Shown piece after piece: positions 35,786-44,323 of a DNA stretch of 64,000 bases. Numbering within the stretch: position 1 is the stretch's first letter; each line of letters opens with the position of its first letter. The position numbers were made by a program, and so were the translations under genes. Under the pieces are notes generated by a model that ran no database searches, was not told the DNA's origin, and worked only from the letters and a program-made list of their open reading frames with translations. Source of the DNA: Streptomyces sp. NBC_01314 (lineage in GTDB: Bacteria; Actinomycetota; Actinomycetes; Streptomycetales; Streptomycetaceae); the NCBI RefSeq assembly GCF_041435215.1, contig NZ_CP108394.1, positions 558,001 to 622,000 of the forward strand, given 5' to 3'.

Positions 35786-36330
35786 TCATGCCGTTCCGCA
35801 AACAACGTGCCCCTTCATGGTGGTTCGGGTCAGCAGGGTGTCGGGCGGCCTCGGCGGGGCGTGGTCGGCGACGGCTGCGGTGGCCCGTGACTCCTCCCCC
35901 GGCTGAAGCTGGGGGCTTCTCGCTATGCCGGGTTGGCGTTGCGACGGGACCAGCCCGGCCCGTAGAACATTGGTGGCTGCCACGGTGTCGGCGTGCGCAT
36001 GGTGTCGGCAGGCGACGCAGTGGAACTTTTCCTGTGTGGGCCGATTCTCCTTGGCGGTGTGCCCTCATTCGGGGCAGGTGCGGGAGGTGTTGCGGGGGTC
36101 CACGGCGATCACTTCCCGTCCGGCGCTTTCAGCCCTGGCGTGCAGGATCGTCAGGAACACCCCCCGTCCGGCGTCGTTGACCGACTTGTTGAGCCCGGCT
36201 TTGGCGGCGGCCCCGTTGGGCAGGAAGGTGCCCGGCCGGTCGTGGTCGGGTCTGGATGCGGGGCCTTGCTCATGTTGCGGATCTTGGTGTTGCCCTGTTC
36301 GGCGGGGCTTGGCGGCCGAGGCCGGCAAGC
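35786..36330 (-). pseudogene. tnpB: TnpB (IS200/IS605 family), 5'-truncated with nonsense mutation
   Basis: Reads (minus) GAAAKAGLNKSVNDAG, FLTILHARAESAGREVIAVD, RNTSRTCPE, then TGA, then GHTAKENRPTQEKFHCVACR and HADTVAATNVLRAG. The stop replaces the second Cys of the first CPxC pair in the zinc ribbon just before the last RuvC Asp (HAHADTVAA), so the nuclease cannot be made. The N-terminal two-thirds is missing and a frameshift occurs near 36280. The IS right-end hairpin remains at 35896-35915. Confidence 0.8.
35896..35915. repeat. Right-end hairpin of the tnpB element
   Basis: CCCCCGGC-TGAA-GCTGGGGG within GTGACTCCT...CTTCTCGCT, overlapping the 3' end of the tnpB remnant on the minus strand. 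In live elements this zone encodes the guide (omega/re) RNA scaffold; here it may persist without its protein. Confidence 0.6.
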
Positions 36331-36406
36331 CCGGCCGACGACCGAGGCCGCCGCTCCTGCGACGGCAGCCCCCTCACCTCGGCAACAGCTGTTCCCGCGC
36401 TGATAT

Positions 36407-36646
36407 ATGGCGAAGACACAGCTGGGCGCGCGCGTGGATGAGGACGTTGCCGAACTCACGAAGCGACGCGCCGCGGACCTGGGGCTGAGCATCGGGGACT
36501 ACCTCGCCCGGCTGGTGCAGGACGATGCCGGCGGCCTGCGCGCCCGTGCGGTGGACGCGGCAGCCCGCTTCCTGGCCGAACACCAGACGGTCTTCGACGA
36601 GGCCGAGGAAGCCCAGCAGACGGCTCGGGGAGTGCGCGCGGCCTGA
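36407..36646 (+). CDS. Ribbon-helix-helix-like antitoxin, module 1
   Basis: 79 residues from ATG 36407. GARVDEDVAELTKRRAADLG then LSIGDYLARLVQDDA fits a ribbon-helix-helix DNA-binding domain, followed by an acidic helical tail that would wrap the toxin. The stop overlaps the toxin ATG by one base. ATATATG at the start with no Shine-Dalgarno suggests a leaderless or weakly initiated message. Follows directly on tnpB debris. Confidence 0.75.
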   Translation: MAKTQLGARVDEDVAELTKRRAADLGLSIGDYLARLVQDDAGGLRARAVDAAARFLAEHQTVFDEAEEAQQTARGVRAA

Positions 36647-37032
36647 TGGATCTGCACATCGACGTTCCCTGGATCCTCCAGGTCGCCGGGGCTTCCGGGG
36701 CCGCCGGGGCGGACGATTTCGCCCCGGACGACTACGGCGTTCCCGTCTCGGCGGCCGCCCGCCATCGCGCCGCACTGTTCGAGCAGTCCGTCTGGGACGG
36801 CCCTTACGCCAAAGCCGCCGCCCTGGTGCACACACTGGACCGCTGCCACTGGCTGGAGCGCTCCAACATGGCTGTCGCCGCCGCCTCCGGCGTCATGTAC
36901 CTCGAAGCCGCGGGGGTTCACGTCAAGTCCGCCCGCGAAGACGCCGTCGCCCTCAAGGACCTGCTCCTCGACCTCGCCCGCACCGCCGGGAAGATCGCCG
37001 CTCCGCTGCGGACCTGGCCCACCGCCACCTGA
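36646..37032 (+). CDS. Fic-like toxin component, module 1
   Basis: 128 residues. DDYGVPVSAAARHRAALFEQ, YAKAAALVHTLDRCHWLERS and a closing LRTWPTAT match the protein family in Streptomyces named fic-family toxin component. The Fic core HPFxxGN(G/K)R is replaced by HWLERSNMA: the His and Asn stay, Gly and Arg are lost. The paralogue in module 2 (45623-46012) also departs from the motif. Coupled to the antitoxin gene. It ends 12 bases from the convergent nuclease-like gene. Activity as AMP-transferase or kinase is doubtful. Confidence 0.75.
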   Translation: MDLHIDVPWILQVAGASGAAGADDFAPDDYGVPVSAAARHRAALFEQSVWDGPYAKAAALVHTLDRCHWLERSNMAVAAASGVMYLEAAGVHVKSAREDAVALKDLLLDLARTAGKIAAPLRTWPTAT

Positions 37033-37044
37033 CGCCCGCAGACG

Positions 37045-37944
37045 TCACTTCTCGACGATGGTGATGTCCTCGATCGGCCGGGTCATCCTGATGGTGTTGT
37101 CGTTGATCTCGATGACGTGCTGCAGCCCATGGACGGAATCTTCCTGCCCGGCAAGGCGGAACTCTTCGTATTCGCCGGCCAGATAGGCGGGGAAGCAGGT
37201 CAGGGACGGACCGAAGAGGCGGATGTAGTCCGCGAGTCGGCGGAACAGCTTCGGCAGGATCACCTGGTGCGCGGTGATGGAAGTGAGGTCCTCGATCTTG
37301 GCGCCGTCCTCGAAGGTCACGTCCTTGGCCCACACGCTGTTGGGGGCATTGGCGGCGCGTGCCCGCCGGGTGGTCTCGGCCATGTCCTCGCGCAGCTCTT
37401 CGGGGAGTTTGCTGTAGAAGGTCGGGTAGACCAGGCCGAGTTCGAGCAGTCGGTGGTTGGCGGTCTGGCGCAGGTGGTCGGTGGTCACGATGGTGCGCCT
37501 GCCGTTCTTGACGCCCGGCGGCAGGTCGCCGCGGCCGACCAGAGCGACACAGCGGCCGAAGATGTCGGCACCGCTCGCGAGGACGAAGCCGGGCACGGTC
37601 TCCGGGGTCGAGGCAGTGACCTTCTCCCTCTCGTCCATGAGGATGTTGTGGAAGCCCAGCCAGGACAGCAACTCGTCACGGGCGGCGCGCGCTCCGAGGT
37701 TCAGTGGCTGGTGTACCTCTTCGGGGCCAACTCCCTTGTAGTGGGTCTCCAGCGCGTCGATGGCGTCCATCCGGACCGTGCCGCCGCCGCGGCTGTTGCG
37801 CTTGACCCGGTTCCTGCCGGGGACGTCGCACCAGAAGCCCGCATCCTGGGGCAGGAAGGAGACGGTGTCGCCGTCCGGCCGAGTGCTGATGATTCGATAC
37901 GTCCCTTTGATGGCCAGCATGGGCGTGGGCGTTGGCGTGGGCAT
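37045..37944 (-). CDS. Staphylococcal-nuclease-fold-like protein
   Basis: 299 residues from ATG 37944, GGAG 7 bases upstream. After a Pro/Thr lead: GTYRIISTRPDGDTVSFLPQ, MDAIDALETHYKG, LGARAARDELLSWLGF. This D-G-D...D-A-x-E pattern and strand order recall thermonucleases (DGDT...GIDAPE), with Leu-rich helices after. The remaining ~180 residues (LPEELREDMAETTRRARAAN, then an all-helical end) are a domain I do not know. No signal peptide, so cytoplasmic. Placed tail-to-tail with toxin module 1. Confidence 0.65.
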   Translation of the reverse strand: MPTPTPTPMLAIKGTYRIISTRPDGDTVSFLPQDAGFWCDVPGRNRVKRNSRGGGTVRMDAIDALETHYKGVGPEEVHQPLNLGARAARDELLSWLGFHNILMDEREKVTASTPETVPGFVLASGADIFGRCVALVGRGDLPPGVKNGRRTIVTTDHLRQTANHRLLELGLVYPTFYSKLPEELREDMAETTRRARAANAPNSVWAKDVTFEDGAKIEDLTSITAHQVILPKLFRRLADYIRLFGPSLTCFPAYLAGEYEEFRLAGQEDSVHGLQHVIEINDNTIRMTRPIEDITIVEK

Positions 37945-38010
37945 GGATGTCTCCAGTGGCGTGGGGGGCGAGGGAGAGCCTCGGACGCCATTGTTATTCC
38001 GCAGGACCAT

Positions 38011-38294
38011 GAAATGCGGGAACGGCCAGGGGGCGCGCGAGCGGGAAGGTGGCCACGCGCGCGAAAGGGTGAGCAGGCTGGTCGCCGCAGTCGCGCTACC
38101 CAGGGGTGTGCCGATCGGTGGAGTGGGGCGGGGTGGCTCGGCGCAGGGCGAGCGCGAAGCCGCGTCCTTGGATCACCAGGCTGCGTCCTCCCACTGGTCC
38201 AGCAGAGCGTCGGCCGAGATTTCGCCGGAGTCGGTCGTCGGGCCCTGGGTGGGCTGTTCGTGTCCAGATGACCTTGTCTCGGGCCATGTAGCGC
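38011..38294. other. Short intergenic stretch
   Basis: A minus-strand frame from 38287 (MARDKVIWTRTAHPG, then Arg-rich) may be the cut start of a gene divergent from the broken tetR. No family seen. Confidence 0.3.
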
Positions 38295-38890
38295 GTGCCC
38301 CATCGGGGCGTGGCACGCCGTCGCGCGATGGTCGACGCGGCGATCAAGCTCTTCGCGCAGGGCGTCCGTGGCACGGGCGTCGCCGCCATCGCCGAGCGGG
38401 CCGGCGCCCCCCTCCGCCCTGATCCACCACTTCGGCAGCAAGGACGGCCTCGTCCAGGCCGTCCTGGAGGAGGCCGACCGGCGCGCCCTGGAGCGGCTGT
38501 CCGTCCCCCCGGACGCCGAGACCACCCTCGACCAGGCCTTCGACTGGTTCGTACGGGACGCCGAGCACACCGCGGCCGCCGAACGCGAGCCGGCCGCCCT
38601 GCACACCACCCTCACCGCCGAGAACCTTGAGCCGGGTTCGGCCCAGCACACCTGGTTCCGCGACCGCGACCGCGGCCGGGCCCTGCGGGCCCATCTGAAC
38701 GCCCTGTTCGCACGGGCTGCGGCCGACGGCACGGCCCGGTCCGACCTGGACCCGGCGGTGCTGGCCACAGCAGGTGGCCGCTTTCATCGAGGGCGCCCAC
38801 CTGCTGTGGCTCCTGGACCCGGACGAGGTCGACCTGACCGCCGTGCACCGCGGCTGCTTCGAAGGACTGGCGGCTCACCTGAAGCCCTGA
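38295..38890 (+). pseudogene. TetR-family regulator disrupted by two frameshifts
   Basis: Three frames together give one TetR protein: MPHRGVARRRAMVDAAIKLF to RAGAP; then SALIHHFGSKDGLVQAVLEE to DPAVLATA; then VAAFIEGAHLLWLLDPDEVD to LAAHLKP and a stop at 38890. The first break is one extra C in a CCCCCC run near 38410, the second one extra base near 38772. Removing both restores about 197 residues. Either recent decay or sequencing error at homopolymers. Confidence 0.75.
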
Positions 38891-39041
38891 CCGACATCGG
38901 TGCGGGCGGGGCTATCCGGCCACAGGCCACTGATCACGCCAGAGCCGGATCGCCACACGCGTCCCGTACAACCCTCGCCCCTCCGTTCGAGTCGCACTTC
39001 CTGAGCAGCAGCTCTCACGACTGACTCGAAAGGCACCGCCC

Positions 39042-40511
39042 ATGCCCCGAACGCCCCGAGCCACCCGACGCAGGATCAGCAGCGCCCTCCTGGCCGTACC
39101 CCTGGCCGCCTCGGTGGTGCTGACCGGCTCCGGCTCGTCGTCGGCCGCCCCCGCGTCCGTCCCCGCTGCGGACGACTTCAACGGGGACGGCTACGCCGAC
39201 CTGGTCGTCGGCGCGCCGAACGCGACCGTGTCCGGCAAGTCGAAGGCCGGGTATGTGGCCGTGACGTACGGCTCGGCCAAGGGGCTGTCGACGGCGAACA
39301 AAAAAATCGTCAGCCGTTCGACCGCCGGGATCCCGGGGGCCGCCACCGCGAACCAGTTCTTCGGCGCCTCGTTCGCCAGGGCCGACCTGGACCGCGACGG
39401 CTACGGCGACCTCGTGATCGCGGGCGGCAAGGAGGGCTCGGTGATCCTGTGGGGTTCCGCGTCCGGCCTGACCGGCGGCACGGGCATCGCGTACGGGGCC
39501 GTGCCCCAGGCCGGTGACTTCGACGGCGACGGCAAGACCGACCTGGCGCTGTTCTCCGCTCAGCGGGTGAGCGGCGACGACCCGTCGGGTGCCCCGGCCG
39601 CGCTGTGGAAGGGCCCGATCAAGCGCGACGGCAAGCCCACCGCCGTACTGCCGCTCCTGGACAGGTCCCTGTGGTGGGGCTGGTCCGAGGAGGACGACTC
39701 CTGCGAGACGGGCGGCGGCTGCGCGGACGGCCCCGCGTCGATCACCGGCCCCATCGCCTCCGGCGAGGTCGGCGACTTCAACGGCGACGGCCGCGACGAC
39801 ATCCTCCAGTTTGCCTACGCCGGCGACGGCAACTGGGGGAACCGTCTGCTCATGGGCGGCGGCGCGACGGGCTTCACCCAGGACGACGCGTCCCGCCTCC
39901 GCATCGGCGAGGACAGCGACACCGCCGCCGGGGACGTGAACGGCGACGGCTACGACGACCTGGTGGCCGGCTCCGGCGGTGGGAAGGCCCATATCACTTA
40001 CGGCTCGGCGGCCGGCCTCACCGCCGAGAACACCCACGCCTTCGACCAGGACCTGCCGGGCTTCCCCGGCGCCCAGGAGGAGGGCGACAACGTCGGCTCC
40101 GCCGTGTCCGTCGCCGACGTCACGGGCGACGGTTACGCGGACGTCGCGCTCGGCATCGAGGGCGAGGACGTCGGCAGCGTCGCCGACGCCGGGTCGGTCG
40201 CCCTGCTGCACGGCAGCGCTGCGGGGCTCACCGGTATTGGGGCCCAGGTCTTCCACCAGAACACGGCGGGTGTCCCGGGAGCGGCCGAGAAGAACGACCA
40301 GTTCGGCGCCACGACCGCCCTGCTCGACGTCAACGGCGACGGCCACCGCGACCTGGCCGCCGCGTCCACGGCGGAGAACACATCCAACGGCGCCGTCTGG
40401 CTGCTGCGCGGCACCGCGTCCGGCCTCACCACCAAGTCGGCCCAGGCCTTCGGCCCGAAGGACCTGTCGGCCCCCTACACGAACGCCCTGTTCGGCAGCT
40501 TCCTGCGCTGA
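39042..40511 (+). CDS. Secreted FG-GAP/VCBS repeat protein
   Basis: 489 residues from ATG 39042. Signal peptide: Arg-rich start, hydrophobic core (ALLAVPLAASVVLTG), cleavage near SSAAP. The mature part is about seven FG-GAP blades of an integrin-alpha-like propeller, each with a calcium loop such as DFNGDGYADLVVGAP, DLDRDGYGDLVIAG, DVNGDGYDDLVAGSG. A one-base-different paralogous design faces it at 40603-42066; the two genes converge on a shared terminator. Probably an extracellular binding protein. No partner enzyme beside it. Confidence 0.9.
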   Translation: MPRTPRATRRRISSALLAVPLAASVVLTGSGSSSAAPASVPAADDFNGDGYADLVVGAPNATVSGKSKAGYVAVTYGSAKGLSTANKKIVSRSTAGIPGAATANQFFGASFARADLDRDGYGDLVIAGGKEGSVILWGSASGLTGGTGIAYGAVPQAGDFDGDGKTDLALFSAQRVSGDDPSGAPAALWKGPIKRDGKPTAVLPLLDRSLWWGWSEEDDSCETGGGCADGPASITGPIASGEVGDFNGDGRDDILQFAYAGDGNWGNRLLMGGGATGFTQDDASRLRIGEDSDTAAGDVNGDGYDDLVAGSGGGKAHITYGSAAGLTAENTHAFDQDLPGFPGAQEEGDNVGSAVSVADVTGDGYADVALGIEGEDVGSVADAGSVALLHGSAAGLTGIGAQVFHQNTAGVPGAAEKNDQFGATTALLDVNGDGHRDLAAASTAENTSNGAVWLLRGTASGLTTKSAQAFGPKDLSAPYTNALFGSFLR

Positions 40512-40528
40512 CCGGCCAACGCCACACG

Positions 40529-40566
40529 GTCGGGCCGCCCGGAGCGAGAACTCCGGGCGGCCCGAC
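40529..40566. terminator. Bidirectional hairpin terminator between the FG-GAP genes
   Basis: A perfect 16-bp stem GTCGGGCCGCCCGGAG with loop CGAGAA, 17 bases after the plus-strand stop and 36 before the minus-strand stop. No T-tract, as usual in Streptomyces. Confidence 0.85.
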
Positions 40567-40602
40567 GCCTACCCCGGGAGGGCCGGCCGACCGCCGTTCC
40601 GG

Positions 40603-42066
40603 TCAGTCTCCGAGCACCGATCCGAAGGACTTGTTGCGGTAGGTCAGGCCGAACGCCTTCTCGCTGAACGACACCGCGCCGGACGTCGTGAGCCCCGAGG
40701 CGCTGCCGCGCAGGATCCAGTCGGCACCGTCGGAGTAGTGGACGTCGTCGTCGAAGACGTCCTCGCCGCGGGCGGCGGCGGTGAGGTCCGCGCGGCCATC
40801 GCCGTTCAGGTCCTGAAGCCGGAGGCCCGATCCCATTTGGTCCGTGAACTCGGCGGTGCCGGGCACACCCGTGGTGTTCTGCGTGAAGGACTGGGCACCG
40901 GTGCCGGTCAGTCCGACGGCCGAACCCTTGAGCAGCCAGACCGCTCCGGCGTACTCAAGGGTGCCGACAGCCTCGGCGGACGCGCCCACTGCCGCATCCG
41001 CGTAGCCGTCGCCGTTGACGTCGCCGACCGAAACGGGGCCGCCGAAGCCGTCGCCCGTCTCGTTCACGCCCGGGACCCCCTCGGTGTCCTGGTCGATCAG
41101 CCGGCTGCGCGTGCTCCCCGGGACTCCACCGGGGCCGCCGTAATGGACAGCGATGGTGCCTGCTCCCGAGGCCCCCTGCCCGTAGGTGACCAGGTCGTCG
41201 TATCCGTCCTTGTCGAAGTCGCCGGCCGCCCGTGCGTGCGCGGCGGCGAGCGGCACGCTCGCGGGATTGTCGGTGAACGTCATGCCGTCGGCGCCGCCCG
41301 CGTAGTAGCCGAGCCACACGCCCGTTTCCCCGTGCTCGTCGTCCTCGTAGTCGTCGTCCCCCGAGACGGCCAGATCGTCGGCGCCGTTGCCGTCGAAGTC
41401 GCCCGCCACGATCGATCCGGTCGCCCGGGTCGCCCCGGAGGGGCCGGTCGACAGCTCGGTCTGGGCGGGAGCCGTGGTCCGCGTGAATCCGTCGTCGAAC
41501 ACCGAGAGGCCGGAGTGGCCGGTGACGGCGAGCTGGTCGTGGCCGTCGCCGTCGAAGTCGCCGACCGCGAGGTTGGAGCCGTACAAGTAGCGGGAGGACG
41601 AGTCCGACGCCGCGTACACGGTCAGCGCACCGTTGACGAGTCCTCCGGAGCCACCCCACAGGATCTGGACGATGCCAAAGTCGGGAGCGGCCGACGCCTT
41701 CTCCGACGGCGCGCCGACAGCCAGGTCGGTGTAGCCGTCGCCGTCAAGGTCGCCCACGGCGTAGGACGTGCCGAACTTGTCGTACGCCTCCGCCGTACCC
41801 GGAACTCCTGCGGTGTTCTGGCTGATCAGTGCGGAACGGCTGGTCGAGACGCCGGAGGCCGAGCCGTACAGGACGGTCAGCTGCCCCGCCTGTGTCTGTC
41901 CGTTCACCTTGGCCTTGGGAGTGGCGACCACCAGGTCCTTGTAGCCGTCGCCGTTGAAGTCGTCGGATGTGGCGCCGACGGCGGAGGCGGGAATCGCGAG
42001 CGGCAGGGCCAGGCCGCCTGCCGCGAGCACGGCCACGGCAGTGGCTGCCAGAACTCTTCTGCGCAC
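40603..42066 (-). CDS. Secreted FG-GAP repeat protein
   Basis: 487 residues; GTG 42066 chosen for GAAGAGG 6 bases upstream (frame open to 42174). Signal peptide VRRRVLAATAVAVLAAGGLA, cleavage after IPASA. Then repeated blades with calcium loops (DFNGDGYKDLVVATP, DLDGDGYTDLAVGAPS, DVNGDGYADAAVGA) and the LYGSASG/LLKGSA strands typical of Streptomyces integrin-like propellers. Similar in length and design to the convergent gene at 39042-40511, so probably a duplicated pair. Confidence 0.88.
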   Translation of the reverse strand: MRRRVLAATAVAVLAAGGLALPLAIPASAVGATSDDFNGDGYKDLVVATPKAKVNGQTQAGQLTVLYGSASGVSTSRSALISQNTAGVPGTAEAYDKFGTSYAVGDLDGDGYTDLAVGAPSEKASAAPDFGIVQILWGGSGGLVNGALTVYAASDSSSRYLYGSNLAVGDFDGDGHDQLAVTGHSGLSVFDDGFTRTTAPAQTELSTGPSGATRATGSIVAGDFDGNGADDLAVSGDDDYEDDEHGETGVWLGYYAGGADGMTFTDNPASVPLAAAHARAAGDFDKDGYDDLVTYGQGASGAGTIAVHYGGPGGVPGSTRSRLIDQDTEGVPGVNETGDGFGGPVSVGDVNGDGYADAAVGASAEAVGTLEYAGAVWLLKGSAVGLTGTGAQSFTQNTTGVPGTAEFTDQMGSGLRLQDLNGDGRADLTAAARGEDVFDDDVHYSDGADWILRGSASGLTTSGAVSFSEKAFGLTYRNKSFGSVLGD

Positions 42067-42243
42067 GTCTACCCTCTTCACCTCAAGTTGGGACTGTGAT
42101 CGCACAGGTGACTCCTGGGGCGGCTGGATGGTTGCCCTGCACCGTCGGTGCCGTCGGTCAGGACCGGGAAACACCGCTGCGGCCGGGTAACGCGACGTTC
42201 GACGACCACGGCCGCCTGCAGCACACCGGCCGCACCACCACTC

Positions 42244-42633
42244 TCACCCCCCGCACGCGGTGGACGCGAAGTACGGGCAGCGTGGCTTCGAGATCACCTT
42301 CTGCGACAGCGTTTGTTGACGAGTCATGACCCGTGAACAAATCCATCGGTCCCTGAAGCCGGTGAAGGACAGCAGGGTGGGCACGTGCCGGATGGCGAAG
42401 ACGGCGCTGACTCGCCCCGCCCGAACCTGCATTGCCTGGCCGGTCGGGGGACAGCCGGAGCGGTTCGAGCTCACCGACGTGCGCCTGTATGACGGAACCT
42501 TTGCCGCCGAGCCGGTCGACCGGTACCTGCCGCCTCTCCGATTCGCGCGGGTGGTGGGGGCCGTGACGGCCACACCACCGAGCGCGAGGGTCAGGCCGGT
42601 GAGGACACCTGCGATACGGATGGACGTGCGCAT
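42244..42633 (-). CDS. Small secreted cysteine-containing protein
   Basis: 129 residues from ATG 42633. Clear signal peptide MRTSIRIAGVLTGLTLALGG ending near VAVTAPTTRA. The mature part has four Cys (SGCPP, WICSR, RCPYF, TACGG), likely two disulfides, and the motif-like end CSRVMTRQQTLSQKVISKP. GC3 bias supports translation. I do not know the family. No strong Shine-Dalgarno and no co-directional neighbour. Confidence 0.6.
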   Translation of the reverse strand: MRTSIRIAGVLTGLTLALGGVAVTAPTTRANRRGGRYRSTGSAAKVPSYRRTSVSSNRSGCPPTGQAMQVRAGRVSAVFAIRHVPTLLSFTGFRDRWICSRVMTRQQTLSQKVISKPRCPYFASTACGG

Positions 42634-42812
42634 GGGGCGTACCCGCTCGCCGGGATCGTCGCACGGCCCGGGAGCTGAGTGTTGCCGAATCCGCGTGGGA
42701 ACGGCACCGAGCGCACGCGGGCCCGCGTGCAACCACTGGCCCCGGCCCGGTTGGGTTTCCCTCGGTGCTGCTCCCCCCTTCGACGCTGGATCAGCCCCCG
42801 CCCCCGCACCCG

Positions 42813-43496
42813 CTACGCCTTCCGCGCGGACGTCCAGCCCTGGCGGCGGAGGCTTTCGAAGCCGTCCAGGAGGAGGTCCAGGGCGAATTCGAACTCAAAC
42901 TGGTCGTCGCAGCCGCCACCGACCGCGGAGCCCTCGTCGTGTGCGGCCGTCGCGGCCAGTTCCGCGATGTGCGGGTAGCGCGCCGCCAGCCCGGGGTCCG
43001 GCGGGCCGGAGGGGCCCGAGGTGTCGAACAGTTCCTGGCTGAAGCCGAGCAGGCGGCTGCCCATCGCGTGCATGACGTGGTGCGTAAGGTCGGCGGAGAG
43101 GCCGCCGACCCGGAAGCTCCCGGCCATCGAGTCCAGGTACGCCAGCACGGCCGGGGTGGGGCCGGTCCGCGACTCGATGACCCGGGCCGCCCAGGGGTGG
43201 CGCAGCAGGACCCGCCGGGCCGAGAGGATCCGCCCGCGGACCACGCGCTGCCAGTCGGGGGCCGCGGCCGGCGGGTCGATCTCGCCGATGACGGCATCGG
43301 CCATGCCGTCGAGGAGCTCCTCCTTGTTGGCCAGGTGCTTGTAAAGGGCCATCGGTACGACGTCCAGCTCCTGCGCGAGCCTGCGCATGCTGAGCGCGTC
43401 GATGCCGGTGGCGTCGGCGAGCGCGACGGCGGCGCGCAGGACGCGGTCCCTGTTCAGGGGGATCCGTTGCGTGTGCGTGGCTTCCTGCCGGGTCAT
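42813..43496 (-). CDS. TetR-family repressor with TetR_C_1-like domain
   Basis: 227 residues from ATG 43496 (frame open to 43559, but the earlier part is promoter DNA). Helix-turn-helix MRRLAQELDVVPMALYKHLA at about residues 37-56; helical ligand domain after it (GRILSARRVLLRHPWAARVI). Divergent from the DUF4386 gene at 43619, with two strong palindromes between the starts; it very probably represses both genes. Confidence 0.9.
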   Translation of the reverse strand: MTRQEATHTQRIPLNRDRVLRAAVALADATGIDALSMRRLAQELDVVPMALYKHLANKEELLDGMADAVIGEIDPPAAAPDWQRVVRGRILSARRVLLRHPWAARVIESRTGPTPAVLAYLDSMAGSFRVGGLSADLTHHVMHAMGSRLLGFSQELFDTSGPSGPPDPGLAARYPHIAELAATAAHDEGSAVGGGCDDQFEFEFALDLLLDGFESLRRQGWTSARKA

Positions 43497-43544
43497 TCCG
43501 GTTCGGCCCCTTCCCTCCTCGACAGCGCTCCCTCTCCTTGACGA

Positions 43545-43600
43545 GTGTACGCCGTACACCTATGGTCCGATGCTAGGTGTACGGCGTACACCTAGCATCG
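43545..43600. promoter_or_regulatory. Twin operators: 15-bp and 33-bp perfect palindromes
   Basis: Site 1: GTGTACG-C-CGTACAC (43545-43559). Site 2: CGATGCTAGGTGTACG-G and its mirror (43568-43600), perfect over 33 bases. Both contain the GTGTACG/CGTACAC core. They fill the tetR/DUF4386 intergenic region. Confidence 0.85.
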
Positions 43601-43618
43601 AGTGAGGGGTACGAGAAG

Positions 43619-44323
43619 ATGAGTCCGGACCGGAGAACCGCGGTGGCCGCCGGGTCGCTGTTCCTGCTGACCGAGGCCGCCGCGATAGCCGGGGCGGTTC
43701 TGTACCGCCCCTTGCTGGGCGCGGCGGACGGCCGGCTCACGCAGGGTGCCGACACACGGGCACTGCTCGGGGTGCTCTGTGAGGTGGTGCTGGTGGTGGC
43801 GGTGGCCGGTAGCGGGGCGGCGCTGTTCCCCGTCCTGCGGCGCCACGGCGAGGGGCTCGCGCTCGGGTACGCCTTCGGGCGGCTGATGGAGGCGGCCGTC
43901 ATCGCCCTCGGGATCGTCGCCGTCCTGGCGCTCGTCACCCTGCGGCGGGACGCGGGGGCGGCGGCCGGCGCCGACGTCGCGCTGACGGCCGTGCACGACT
44001 GGACGTTCCTGCTCGGGCCCAACATCGCCCTCGGCCTGAACACCGTCCTGCTTGCGTACCTGGCGTACCGCGCACGACTGGTGCCGCGCTTCATCGCCGT
44101 GCTCGGGCTGGTCGGCGGGCCGCTGATCTGCGCCTCGGCCGTCGCCGTGATGTTCGGGGCCTATGCGCAGCTCTCCGTGGCGGGGTCGGCCGCCGCGCTC
44201 CCGGTGTTCGCCTGGGAGCTGGGGCTGGCCGGGTGGCTGATCGTCAGGGGGTTCGGGCCCGGCTCAGACGTCGCGTCCCGGGCGGATGGAGAGGTGGCTG
44301 ATCCGGCAGGTGTCCGCCAGTGA
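43619..44323 (+). CDS. DUF4386 membrane protein
   Basis: 234 residues from ATG 43619 (frame open to 43577 across the operator). Six hydrophobic segments: near residues 9-30, 50-75, 85-112, 130-150, 160-180 and 190-210. HDWTFLLGPNIALGLNTVLL with Tyr/Arg after it is characteristic of DUF4386. The last ~20 residues are polar. Regulated by the divergent TetR gene. Function unknown. Confidence 0.83.
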   Translation: MSPDRRTAVAAGSLFLLTEAAAIAGAVLYRPLLGAADGRLTQGADTRALLGVLCEVVLVVAVAGSGAALFPVLRRHGEGLALGYAFGRLMEAAVIALGIVAVLALVTLRRDAGAAAGADVALTAVHDWTFLLGPNIALGLNTVLLAYLAYRARLVPRFIAVLGLVGGPLICASAVAVMFGAYAQLSVAGSAAALPVFAWELGLAGWLIVRGFGPGSDVASRADGEVADPAGVRQ

